Positions 8,019-16,516 of a stretch of DNA of 64,000 nucleotides are shown here, in pieces. The notes under the pieces are model-generated. The model was not told the origin of the DNA, did no database searches, and was given only the letters and a program-made list of their open reading frames with translations. The translations under genes and the position numbers were made by a program. Location of the stretch: the NCBI GenBank assembly GCA_023229465.1, contig JALNZE010000009.1, forward strand, positions 62,001-126,000. Reading direction: 5' to 3'. Each line of letters opens with the position of its first letter. Positions within the stretch are counted from its first letter, which is position 1. Origin of the DNA: Chitinophagaceae bacterium (GTDB lineage Bacteria > Bacteroidota > Bacteroidia > Chitinophagales > Chitinophagaceae).

Positions 8019-9917
8019 TTAATAATGCCATCTTACAAATGCCTCCATGGCTGCATACTTGGTTAAACCTAATGCTGCATAGAGATTAGCGGTATTCGCG
8101 TTCCTGTCTTCGGCACGCTGCCAGAATTCACGGCTGTCTTTCCCCTGAAAGGGTACCATGTCTTTTTGTGACTGATGAATAAAAATGCCAAAACGTTTTT
8201 TCATCACCTGGTCAGGACTCATAGGAATGGCCATTTCAATTTCTGAAATATCCCATTCCTGCCAGGCGCCTTTATATAACCATACCCAACAATCTTTTAT
8301 CCAGGGCTCACCGGCTGCTTTCAATCTTCGTAAACTTTCAAAAATAACTTCCAGGCAAACTTTATGGGTTCCATGCGGGTCTGCAAGATCGCCGGCACAG
8401 TATATCTGGTGTGGTGTTAGTTTCTTCAATAATTCAATCGTAATCAGTACATCTTCTTCACTCATTGGTTTTTTTTCAATGGCGCCTGTTTCATAAAAGG
8501 GCAGGTTCATAAAATGGCAATGGTCTTCAGCCAGTCCTACATACCTGCAGGTGGCTTTTGCCTCACACCTCCGTATCAATCCTTTAATAGACCGGATTTC
8601 ATCAGTGTCTGCCTGGTTTTTTTGTTTATTGGAAATGTATTCCCGGGCTTCCTTCATGATAGACCGGGTTTTCTTATTGTCTATACCAAACATTTCTTCA
8701 AAGCCAACGGCAAAATCTATAAAACGGGTTACAAATTCATCTGCTACCGCAATATTGCCACTGGTTTGATAAGCTACCTGTACATCATGCCCCTGGTCGT
8801 GTAACCGCATAAAAGTGCCACCCATACTGATGATATCATCATCGGGGTGGGGAGAAAAAATTACAATTTTTTTTGGGTGCGGTACACTTCTTTCCGGGTG
8901 AGCCGGTAGAAGTGCATTGGGTTTACCCCCCGGCCATCCGGTGATACTGTCGCGGAGAAGATAAAATACCTGGAGATTGATCTCGTAGGCATCTCCTTTT
9001 TCTATCAATAAATCTGATAAACTATTTTCGAGATAGTCGTTAGCTGTAAGGCTCAACACTGGTTTTTCCAGTTTTAGCGCCAGGTTCACTACGGCTCTTT
9101 TGATCATCTTAGGTGTCCAGGTACATTCTCCCGTAAGCCAAGGAGATTTTATACGGGTAAGATCTGCAGCCGCGGATTCATCTACAATAAAAGTGCAATC
9201 AGGATGTTGCTGCAGTATGCTGGCCGGAATATGTTCTGTAATATGGCCTTCTACAGATTTGGCAACAATGGAAGCTTTTTGTCCCCAGCCCATCAGTAAA
9301 ATTCGCTTTGCCTGTAAAATATTACTGATACCCATGGTTAGCGCCAGTCTGGGCACTTTCGAAATATTCTGAAACTCGTAGGTATTGGCAATACGGGTAA
9401 GGTTATCCAGGTTAATTAACCTTGTTTTTGAAGAGATACTGGAACCGGGTTCATTAAAACCGATATGTCCATTTAGGCCAATACCCAGCAACTGCAGGTC
9501 AATACCACCCACTTTCTCTAATTCACTTTCATAGTCAGCACAATATTTTTTAATCTCTGCCTTTGGCCAGCTGCCATTGGGGATATGTATGTTGGCAGGA
9601 TCAATGTCGATATGATTAAATAAATGGCGATGCATAAAGCTCCAGTAACTCTGGTAGGCATCTTTTTCTATCGGGTAGTATTCATCCAGGTTAAAAGTGA
9701 TGACATGCTTAAAACTCAATCCTTCCTCACGATGCATTCTAACCAGCTCGGCATACAGGTAGATAGGAGTGGCGCCGGTAGCCATTCCCAGCACGCAGGT
9801 TTCGTTTCTGCCGCTTTTTTCGCGAATGAGTTTGGCAATTTCATCGGCTACAAATTTTGAGCCGGTGATCACATCGGAAAATATTTTTACCGGAATTTTT
9901 TCAAGAGAATCTACCAT
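8019..9917 (-). CDS. nagB: Glucosamine-6-phosphate deaminase fused to a PIG-L/LmbE deacetylase domain
   Basis: The protein has about 632 residues in two parts. The N-terminal 270 residues are a NagB domain, with NLDEYYPI and GLNGHIGFNEPGSS carrying the active-site Asp, His and Glu that convert glucosamine 6-phosphate to fructose 6-phosphate and ammonia. The C-terminal part is a PIG-L/LmbE zinc deacetylase domain opening with FSPHPDDDIISMGGT, with a further histidine in DPHGTHK. This long form is known from Bacteroidota. I chose the ATG at 9915-9917; an upstream in-frame TTG at 9942-9944 lies inside the promoter box and is unlikely. The second domain could deacetylate an N-acetyl-sugar before deamination (inference). 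Confidence 0.85.
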   Translation of the reverse strand: MVDSLEKIPVKIFSDVITGSKFVADEIAKLIREKSGRNETCVLGMATGATPIYLYAELVRMHREEGLSFKHVITFNLDEYYPIEKDAYQSYWSFMHRHLFNHIDIDPANIHIPNGSWPKAEIKKYCADYESELEKVGGIDLQLLGIGLNGHIGFNEPGSSISSKTRLINLDNLTRIANTYEFQNISKVPRLALTMGISNILQAKRILLMGWGQKASIVAKSVEGHITEHIPASILQQHPDCTFIVDESAAADLTRIKSPWLTGECTWTPKMIKRAVVNLALKLEKPVLSLTANDYLENSLSDLLIEKGDAYEINLQVFYLLRDSITGWPGGKPNALLPAHPERSVPHPKKIVIFSPHPDDDIISMGGTFMRLHDQGHDVQVAYQTSGNIAVADEFVTRFIDFAVGFEEMFGIDNKKTRSIMKEAREYISNKQKNQADTDEIRSIKGLIRRCEAKATCRYVGLAEDHCHFMNLPFYETGAIEKKPMSEEDVLITIELLKKLTPHQIYCAGDLADPHGTHKVCLEVIFESLRRLKAAGEPWIKDCWVWLYKGAWQEWDISEIEMAIPMSPDQVMKKRFGIFIHQSQKDMVPFQGKDSREFWQRAEDRNANTANLYAALGLTKYAAMEAFVRWHY

Positions 9918-9941
9918 AATCGAAGATTGTTTAGCTGGGTA

Positions 9942-9970
9942 CAAAGGTACAGGCTCTAAGTATTACCCAA
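9942..9970 (-). promoter_or_regulatory. nagB promoter (TTG -33, TACCTTTG -7)
   Basis: On the minus strand TTG at 9968-9970 is followed after 18 bases by TACCTTTG at 9942-9949, close to the Bacteroidota consensus. Predicted transcription begins after the upstream TTG codon, which supports the nagB start at 9917. Confidence 0.6.
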
Positions 9971-9976
9971 TATACT

Positions 9977-10037
9977 AATAGCGTTAAAACTTAGTGATCA
10001 ATCGTTGTTTCATTGATCACTAAGTTTTAACGCTATT
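9977..10037 (-). terminator. 26-base perfect inverted repeat overlapping the hydrolase stop codon
   Basis: The arms at 9977-10002 and 10012-10037 are exact reverse complements of 26 bases with a 9-base loop. The stop codon of the leftward CocE/NonD gene (10033-10035) is inside the right arm. The hairpin probably ends that transcript before nagB, although no long U-tract follows. It could also protect the mRNA 3' end. Confidence 0.65.
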
Positions 10038-11889
10038 TTATAACAGGTAATATAATTTTTGAGCTATTGTGATAAATGCGGATATCCGCTTTTCTGAAAT
10101 CGGTTTTTTGTGCATGATAGATATCGGTGAATGTTTGTGGATTCATATCTACCAATGGAAACCAGCTACCCTGAATCTGAATCATTAGCCTATGCCCTTT
10201 TTTGAAGGTATGTGCAATATCCGGTAAGCTATATTTTACCCGGGTTGGTTTATTGGGAACAAAGGCTTCCGGCTTTTCAAAACTGTTTCGAAACTTTCCA
10301 CGCATTACTTCACCCCGAACCAGCATCTGGTAGCCACTCATCGGGTAATCGTTTTTTAGTGGGGTTTCATAACTAAAATCATCCGGAAAAACATCAATCA
10401 GTTTTACCACAAAATCCGCATCGGTACCGGATACCGAAGCCATCAGATCGGCTACAATTGGCCCGCCCAAAGTTAGATCTTCTTTTAAAATGCCTGTCTG
10501 AAATACCAATACATCAGGCCTTCTTGCCGCAAAACGCTGATCATCGAGCATATACTCCTGGGTTCTGGAAAGATGAACATCCTCTGTATAAGGAACCGGT
10601 TTTGCAGGATCACTTGTATAACCTGCAAAGGAGGGAACCGTAGTCGTAGCTTTCTCAAAACTTAGTTCACCCTTATTTTTCAAATACATGGCTGTTGGCG
10701 TACTATTAGCAGGGGGCCATTGTGGTAACTGCTTCCATTCGTTACTGCCACTGAAGAATATGGTGGCTTCTTTGATCGTTTCAGGAGAACCTTTGCCTTT
10801 CAGGTAGTAATTAAAGAAGGGAAGTTCAATATTTTTACCAAACCATTCACTGGTATTACTGTTGAATTTGATATTTCCAAGGTAAGATCCATCAAATCTT
10901 CCCCATTGGCCATGGTGCCACGGACCCATTACCAGTTTGTTATTATTTTTTGTTTTGGTTTCAATGGCCTCATACAATTTCCATGCACCAAAACAATCTT
11001 CCGCATCAAATAATCCACCTACTACCAGCGTGGCAATACCGGGTGATATATTTTGTACAAAATTTCTGTCATTTCTTGCTTTCCACCACGTATCATTTAC
11101 CGGATGATTCATCAGGTCTTTCCAGAAAGCAATGCTATCACCCATCAGCTTGGTGAGTTCCGGTAGGGGACCTGTTTGTAAAAAAAACGCATAATTATCT
11201 TTTACCGGGTAATCAAACCCGGTAGATCCGATGGTAGTAGGTTGTGGCCTTGGTTTGCCAAAGCCCGAATAAAAACCAAAAGCATCCATCATCATAAAAG
11301 CCCCGTTATGGTGAAAATCATCACCAATAAACCAGTCGGTTACGGGCGCCTGCGGACTAACCGCTTTTAGTGATGGGTGATTGCTTAAGGCTGCCATGGC
11401 AGCATAGAAGCCGGGGTAGGAAGTGCCGAATACACCTACCTGGTTATTGTTATTCGCCACGTTTTTGGTTAGCCAGTCAATGGTATCAAAAGCATCACTG
11501 GCTTCATCAATATCTGTATTGCTGGTTTTATGGTTGTTATACGGACGAACATCTACAAATTGTCCCTCACTCATCCAGCGTCCGCGAACGTCCTGTATAA
11601 CATAGATATAATTTTCTTTCAGAAAATATTTGCGGGGGTTATTCCAGAAGCCGGCAAATTTACCCTCTCCATAAGGCGAACAGGAATAGGGTGTACGGGT
11701 TAGCAGGATGGGATGTTTTTCTGAAATGTCTTTGGGCGCATAAATAACGGTAAAGAGTTTTACCCCATCGCGCATGGGGATGGTAACTTCTTTTTTTGTG
11801 TAATTATTTACGATCCAGGCCGAATCGGCATTCTGGGAGATTGCTGAAAAGGGTAAGAGGAGAAGGAGTAACTGAAAGATATTTTTCAT
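10033..11889 (-). CDS. Secreted CocE/NonD (X-Pro dipeptidyl-peptidase S15-like) hydrolase
   Basis: This 618-residue protein has a signal peptide (residues 1-18, ending FSAISQ). An alpha/beta-hydrolase domain opens with MRDGVKLFTVIYAP, and the nucleophile elbow GTSYPG puts the catalytic serine at about 156. A C-terminal jelly-roll domain is typical of the S15 / cocaine-esterase family. Family members hydrolyse esters, amides or X-Pro peptides and are exported. Two sequence oddities flank the gene: seven Cs end one base before the ATG on the coding strand, and the stop codon lies inside a perfect 26-base inverted repeat. The substrate is unknown; peptide or acyl-ester hydrolysis is the family expectation. 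Confidence 0.85.
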   Translation of the reverse strand: MKNIFQLLLLLLPFSAISQNADSAWIVNNYTKKEVTIPMRDGVKLFTVIYAPKDISEKHPILLTRTPYSCSPYGEGKFAGFWNNPRKYFLKENYIYVIQDVRGRWMSEGQFVDVRPYNNHKTSNTDIDEASDAFDTIDWLTKNVANNNNQVGVFGTSYPGFYAAMAALSNHPSLKAVSPQAPVTDWFIGDDFHHNGAFMMMDAFGFYSGFGKPRPQPTTIGSTGFDYPVKDNYAFFLQTGPLPELTKLMGDSIAFWKDLMNHPVNDTWWKARNDRNFVQNISPGIATLVVGGLFDAEDCFGAWKLYEAIETKTKNNNKLVMGPWHHGQWGRFDGSYLGNIKFNSNTSEWFGKNIELPFFNYYLKGKGSPETIKEATIFFSGSNEWKQLPQWPPANSTPTAMYLKNKGELSFEKATTTVPSFAGYTSDPAKPVPYTEDVHLSRTQEYMLDDQRFAARRPDVLVFQTGILKEDLTLGGPIVADLMASVSGTDADFVVKLIDVFPDDFSYETPLKNDYPMSGYQMLVRGEVMRGKFRNSFEKPEAFVPNKPTRVKYSLPDIAHTFKKGHRLMIQIQGSWFPLVDMNPQTFTDIYHAQKTDFRKADIRIYHNSSKIILPVIK

Positions 11890-11917
11890 AGGGGGGGTGA
11901 TTTAGAAACCTGAAAAT

Positions 11918-11951
11918 AAAAAAGATTCCTCTTTGAGGAGGAATCTTTTTT
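11918..11951 (-). terminator. Intrinsic terminator of pyk
   Basis: A 14-base perfect stem (AAAAAAGATTCCTC / GAGGAATCTTTTTT) has a 6-base loop. On the minus strand it ends in a U-tract 20 bases after the pyk stop codon, so it ends the pfkA-pyk transcript. Confidence 0.85.
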
Positions 11952-11971
11952 ACTATTTTGTACAATCTTAT

Positions 11972-13462
11972 CTACACAACTTTGGTGAGCTTGATAATAT
12001 TGGTAGGTAAATGCTGATCAACGGGGGTACTTCCGGTATTTACCACAACATCTCCCGGATGGAGGAACCCTCTTTCCCTGAGGATATTAATCTGGTCGTT
12101 AATGATATCATCCAGGCTATCTTCCTCTGAATAATAAAAGGCACGTACACCCCAACTTAAACTAAGCTGGTTTACCAGTGATTTTTCTTTGGTAAAAATA
12201 AATAAAGGGGATAGGGGCCTGTAACTGCTGAGCATAAAGGCGGTATAGCCGCTTTGTGTCATGCCAATCAGGGCTTTTGCATCCACATCATCAGATATTT
12301 TACAGGCATTATAACAGATGGCATCACTATGAAAAGAAGGAGAATGTGGTTGGGGTTTAAGATCCTCCTCCCTGTTATACCGGTATTCTTTTTTTTCTAC
12401 TTCCGCAATAATTTTACGCATGGTTTCAACCACCAGCACGGGGTGCTGGCCGGTAGCCGTTTCTCCGCTTAGCATTACAGCATCCGCCCCTTCCAGTACG
12501 GCATTGGCAACGTCTGTAATTTCACTACGGTTAGGTTTTACCCGGTCAATCATGCTTTCCATCATTTGCGTGGCCACAATAACAGGCTTGGCACGATGCA
12601 GGCATTTACGTATCAGTTCTTTCTGAATTAATGGAATTTGTTCAACAGGAAGCTCTACACCCAAATCACCACGGGCCACCATAATACCATCACTTTCTAA
12701 AATGATATCACGTATATTTAAAAGGGCTTCCGGTTTCTCTATTTTAGCAATAATTTTTGTTTTGCTTTTTTTCTCTGCCAGCTTACTTCTTAAAATAACG
12801 ATATCCTTTACACTGCGCACAAAACTCAGTGCTACCCAGTCGCAGTTCTGTTCAATAATGAATTCCAGGTCGGCCAGGTCTTTTTCAGTTAAGGCAGGTA
12901 AGGATATTTTAGTGTCGGGCAGATTGATCCCTTTTTTAGAAGATAAGATGCCGCCTAAAGTAACCAGCACTTTTACATCGCCATTTTTTTCAATCCCAAC
13001 AACCTTCACTTCAATCTTACCGTCATCAATCATAATGATATTACCCATCACAACGTCACCAGCCAGGTTTGGATATGACACATAAATCTTTTCAAGTGTA
13101 CCTACACATTTTTCATTCGTAAAGGTTAATACGTCACCTGCTTTTACTGTTAATGAATTATTTTCAATTTCACCTATCCGTAGTTTGGGGCCCTGAAGAT
13201 CTGCGAGGATGGCAATATTGTATGGTTCAGCTATATTGATATTACGGATATGTTCTATGATAGTTAGTTTGTCTTCATGACTGCCATGCGAAAAGTTAAG
13301 ACGGAAAACGTTAACCCCGGCCTTAACCAGGTCTAGCAGTTTCTCATAAGTATCGCAGGCAGGTCCAACCGTAGCAACAATCTTTGTGCGATGATTTACG
13401 TGTGCCACACCTGCCTTTTTATCCATTTCTCTATGCAGGTATTTATCAAGATTCTTTGACAT
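11972..13462 (-). CDS. pyk: Pyruvate kinase
   Basis: This 496-residue enzyme converts phosphoenolpyruvate and ADP to pyruvate and ATP. Landmarks include TKIVATVGPA near the N-terminus, FRLNFSHGSH, the catalytic-lysine segment AKIEKPEAL, the metal/substrate segment ARGDLGVELP and the C-terminal regulatory-domain segment MTQSGYTA. A short N-terminal extension (MSKNLDKYLHREMDKK) precedes the conserved core. It lies 46 bases downstream of pfkA on the same strand with no promoter motif between, so the two irreversible glycolytic kinases form an operon. Confidence 0.97.
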   Translation of the reverse strand: MSKNLDKYLHREMDKKAGVAHVNHRTKIVATVGPACDTYEKLLDLVKAGVNVFRLNFSHGSHEDKLTIIEHIRNINIAEPYNIAILADLQGPKLRIGEIENNSLTVKAGDVLTFTNEKCVGTLEKIYVSYPNLAGDVVMGNIIMIDDGKIEVKVVGIEKNGDVKVLVTLGGILSSKKGINLPDTKISLPALTEKDLADLEFIIEQNCDWVALSFVRSVKDIVILRSKLAEKKSKTKIIAKIEKPEALLNIRDIILESDGIMVARGDLGVELPVEQIPLIQKELIRKCLHRAKPVIVATQMMESMIDRVKPNRSEITDVANAVLEGADAVMLSGETATGQHPVLVVETMRKIIAEVEKKEYRYNREEDLKPQPHSPSFHSDAICYNACKISDDVDAKALIGMTQSGYTAFMLSSYRPLSPLFIFTKEKSLVNQLSLSWGVRAFYYSEEDSLDDIINDQINILRERGFLHPGDVVVNTGSTPVDQHLPTNIIKLTKVV

Positions 13463-13508
13463 TTTGTGGGGGTTGGTTGGTAATCGTTAGTAATGAAATA
13501 GCTATAAA

Positions 13509-14495
13509 TTATCGGGCCAGGATCTTAGCGATCTTGAACCAGTCATCTGGTATTTTTTGTTTTGCCTTTACGGCATTGTCTAAGGGGGTATAGTGTAATT
13601 TATTGTTGAGAATTCCCACCATCACATTGATTTTGCCATTCAGTAAACACTCCACCGCGTGATAGCCCATCCTGCTGGCAATCAGCCTGTCTAAGCAGCT
13701 AGGGGCGCCACCTCTCTGGATATGGCCCAGAATACAAACCCTGATATCCGCATTGGGTAATCTTTCTCTCATGATGGCAGCAATTTCATTGGCACCGCCA
13801 AATTCATCTCCTTCTGCCACCACTATCAGGTTAACCAGTTTTTGTCTTTTTTCTTTTTCGGTGAGTGAGGCAACCAATTCTTCAATATCGGTTTTTTCTT
13901 CAGGTATCAGTATATTTTCGGCGCCTGTGGCAATTCCGCTGTGGAGGGCGATATAGCCGGCATCCCTACCCATCACTTCTACAATAAAAAGACGATCATG
14001 CGCATCAGCCGTATCCCTGATCTTATCAATGGCTTCTACTGCTGTGTTAACGGCTGTGTCGAAACCAATGGTAAAATCACTACCCGCGATATCTTTATCA
14101 ATGGTACCTGGAATACCGATACAGGGAATATCGAACTCATGACTAAATTGTTGTGCCCCACGAAAGCTTCCATCTCCACCAATAATTACCAGGCCATTAA
14201 TACCGCGTTTGGTAAGGTTGGCATAGGCTTTTTTTCGTCCCTCATATTCAAAAAACTCCTTACTCCTGGCCGTTTTAAGAATAGTGCCCCCACGCTGGAT
14301 GATATTGGCTACGGATCTGGAATCCATCTGAAAAATATCGTCATCCACCATACCACTGAAACCCCGCATGATTCCGAAAATATCAAGTCCATGATAGAGT
14401 CCTGTTCTTACTACTGCTCTTATCGCGGCATTCATACCAGGAGCATCTCCACCGGAAGTTAGTACGCCAATCTTTGTTACTTGTTTTGCAGACAT
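13509..14495 (-). CDS. pfkA: ATP-dependent 6-phosphofructokinase
   Basis: This 328-residue protein has all PfkA landmarks: GVLTSGGDAPGMNAAIR at the N-terminus, the ATP-site GGDGSFRGA, the catalytic PGTIDKDIAGSD segment and HIQRGGAPSCLDR near the C-terminus. The size fits bacterial single-domain PFK, and glycine in GGDGS favours ATP over pyrophosphate as donor. It phosphorylates fructose 6-phosphate, the product of the NagB reaction a few genes away. It is first in the pfkA-pyk operon, with a TATTTTTG promoter box at 14581-14588. Confidence 0.97.
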   Translation of the reverse strand: MSAKQVTKIGVLTSGGDAPGMNAAIRAVVRTGLYHGLDIFGIMRGFSGMVDDDIFQMDSRSVANIIQRGGTILKTARSKEFFEYEGRKKAYANLTKRGINGLVIIGGDGSFRGAQQFSHEFDIPCIGIPGTIDKDIAGSDFTIGFDTAVNTAVEAIDKIRDTADAHDRLFIVEVMGRDAGYIALHSGIATGAENILIPEEKTDIEELVASLTEKEKRQKLVNLIVVAEGDEFGGANEIAAIMRERLPNADIRVCILGHIQRGGAPSCLDRLIASRMGYHAVECLLNGKINVMVGILNNKLHYTPLDNAVKAKQKIPDDWFKIAKILAR

Positions 14496-14580
14496 TGTAT
14501 TTTGCTGGTTCTTCTTTTGTGCATTGAAATATTAAAGGTAATCATAGTGTAATACAGTGTGTATCAACTATTCGGAGTCG

Positions 14581-14610
14581 CAAAAATAAGCATTTGCCAG
14601 TAAATGCCAA
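14581..14610 (-). promoter_or_regulatory. pfkA-pyk promoter (TTG -33, TATTTTTG -7)
   Basis: On the minus strand TTG at 14608-14610 is followed after 19 bases by TATTTTTG at 14581-14588, the expected Bacteroidota spacing. It would give a leader of about 80 bases. Confidence 0.65.
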
Positions 14611-14648
14611 GTTCTGGAGATACATTGTATTTTTCGTACACTTGTAAA

Positions 14649-15542
14649 ATGAACCTAATCATTACAGGAGCCAATGGTTTTTTGGGCCAACATTTGACTG
14701 CTTTCTTTGCAGGCAAAGGGTTTACAGTTATGGGTGTATCGCGTGGACAACGCAGGATACCTGAAAAAATAAATATTATTTACCAGGAATCCGAACTAAC
14801 CAGCGTTAGTAATGTTAGTAATCTGCGAAACTTGTTTGAAAATTTCCAACCTGCTGTAATTATTCATACGGCTGCCATGAGTAAACCGGATGAATGTGAT
14901 GCGCTGAAAGAACAATGCCTCCTGAATAATGTAAAAGCTACCGGGCATTTAGTACAATTTGCCAAAGAACTGCAGGCTCATTTTATACAAATTTCTACTG
15001 ACTTCATATTTGGTGAGAATGGCCCGCATGCGGAAGAAGCCATACCAAACCCATTAAATTTTTATGGACAAAGCAAACTGATGGCCGAGGAACTGGTGAT
15101 GGATAGTGGCCTGCCATTTACCATTATTCGCCCTGTATTTATTTACGGTAAACTTTGGGAAGGAATGCGTCCCAGTTTTTTACACTGGGTAAAGCAAAAT
15201 CTGGAGCAGGGAAAGAAAATTAAAGTAGTAACAGACCAGGTGCGCACACCAACCTATGTTGAAGATATTTGCCGGGGAATTGAAACGGTTGTCCAAAAAA
15301 AAATAACAGGTAAATACCATCTTGCCGGGAAAGATAGTTTATCACCCTATCAAATGGCGCTGACTGTTGCCGAAGTTTTGCGATTGAATCAATCATTGAT
15401 AGAACCTGTTACGGCTGATACCTTTCCTGAAACAGTTATCCGGGCTAAAAAATCGGGGTTACTGATTCATAAGGCACAAAAAGAACTTGGGTATGAGCCG
15501 GTATCATTTAAAGAAGGAGTGAGACTAACCTTTGACAGGTAA
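14649..15542 (+). CDS. RmlD-like NAD(P)-dependent sugar-nucleotide reductase (extended SDR)
   Basis: The protein has 297 residues from the ATG at 14649; an upstream ATG at 14604 adds 15 residues that do not fit the family start. The N-terminus has the Rossmann motif TGANGFLG. HTAAMSKPDECD and STDFIFGENGPHAEE are characteristic of dTDP-4-dehydrorhamnose reductases (RmlD), and the YGQSK segment carries the catalytic tyrosine and lysine. No other rhamnose genes are nearby, so the true substrate may differ. The gene is divergent from pfkA and stops 9 bases before the convergent ctlX gene. Confidence 0.8.
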   Translation: MNLIITGANGFLGQHLTAFFAGKGFTVMGVSRGQRRIPEKINIIYQESELTSVSNVSNLRNLFENFQPAVIIHTAAMSKPDECDALKEQCLLNNVKATGHLVQFAKELQAHFIQISTDFIFGENGPHAEEAIPNPLNFYGQSKLMAEELVMDSGLPFTIIRPVFIYGKLWEGMRPSFLHWVKQNLEQGKKIKVVTDQVRTPTYVEDICRGIETVVQKKITGKYHLAGKDSLSPYQMALTVAEVLRLNQSLIEPVTADTFPETVIRAKKSGLLIHKAQKELGYEPVSFKEGVRLTFDR

Positions 15543-15551
15543 AAAATGATT

Positions 15552-16478
15552 TCAGCAAATCAAATACGGGTTCAATGGCAGAAAAATTTCTGCCATCATA
15601 CAACGGGCGCTACCGCCACCATTGGTTTCTATAGTTGTAATATCGGAATGAATGATCGGATTAAATGCTTCCAGTTGCAGAATCTGTTCCTCAGTTAAAC
15701 TGCGAAAAGCCTGTGACGACATTACCAGGAAAATTGTACCATCCGCATTATGTACCTGCAACATATTACCGGCAAAATGATTCATTTGATCAATACTGAT
15801 TTCAATAATTTTTTTCCCGGTTTCTGTTAGCTTTCTTACCACCATTTGTCTTTCAGTACGATCATGTATCGTTTCTAAACAGATCACTGCATAGGCATCG
15901 GCAACACACATCATTACATTGGTATGGTAAATGGGTTGGTTCCCCAAATCAAAAGCGGTAAAGTAAACAGGTTGGTAATCCAGCTTTTCACAGAAAACGG
16001 TCAATACATTTTTATCGGTTCTGGGTGATAAGCAGGCATAGGCTAAGGCATGATCCCTGTCTAACACCATGCTGCCTGTTCCTTCCAGAAATGCATGATA
16101 CGCCTCATGTTCCGTTAAGTCTATTATTTGATCCACCCCAAATTTTTTCTGTATCTCATCCAGCACATGTTGCTTTCTTTCCAGTCTTCTGTTTCCGGCA
16201 AACATAGGGTAGAGGCAAACGGTTGCCTTCTCATGAAAAGATATCCAGTTGTTCGGAAATATAGAATCAGGTGTATGCGGATCCGGGGTGTCATTAATAA
16301 CGGTCACATCAATTCCATTTGATTGCAATACAGCAATAAAAGTTTCGAATTCCATTAAAGCATTTACCTGTATGTCAATATCCGCAGATTTCGTCTGAAA
16401 ACTATTGTTCACTGCTGTTTCTTCATTGAAGTCGAAATGTACCGGTTTGATCATTAACAGGTGAGAACTATGCTGCAT
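15552..16478 (-). CDS. ctlX: CtlX-type citrulline hydrolase family (pentein fold)
   Basis: This 308-residue protein belongs to the amidinotransferase/pentein superfamily. Typical positions are visible: FPNNWISFH near residue 90, EGTGSMVLDRDH, the histidine in IYHTNVMMCVAD, and the C-terminal nucleophile cysteine in GGGSARCM. It resembles the CtlX group linked to citrulline utilisation. It starts 38 bases after the stop of a second pentein gene, the ADI-like protein, so the pair probably acts in sequence on arginine-derived compounds. Methylarginine or another guanidino substrate is an alternative. Confidence 0.75.
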   Translation of the reverse strand: MQHSSHLLMIKPVHFDFNEETAVNNSFQTKSADIDIQVNALMEFETFIAVLQSNGIDVTVINDTPDPHTPDSIFPNNWISFHEKATVCLYPMFAGNRRLERKQHVLDEIQKKFGVDQIIDLTEHEAYHAFLEGTGSMVLDRDHALAYACLSPRTDKNVLTVFCEKLDYQPVYFTAFDLGNQPIYHTNVMMCVADAYAVICLETIHDRTERQMVVRKLTETGKKIIEISIDQMNHFAGNMLQVHNADGTIFLVMSSQAFRSLTEEQILQLEAFNPIIHSDITTIETNGGGSARCMMAEIFLPLNPYLIC

Positions 16479-16516
16479 CTTTAGATTTTTGGTTTTGTTA
16501 ATTAGTGTTTAACTGA

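Noticed and set aside
9942..9944. TTG as nagB start codon giving a nine-residue longer protein
   Set aside because: The codon overlaps the last bases of the TACCTTTG promoter box, and the ATG at 9917 fits the family start.
9977..10037. 26-base inverted repeat as ends of an insertion element
   Set aside because: The arms enclose only nine bases and no transposase or target duplication is visible nearby.
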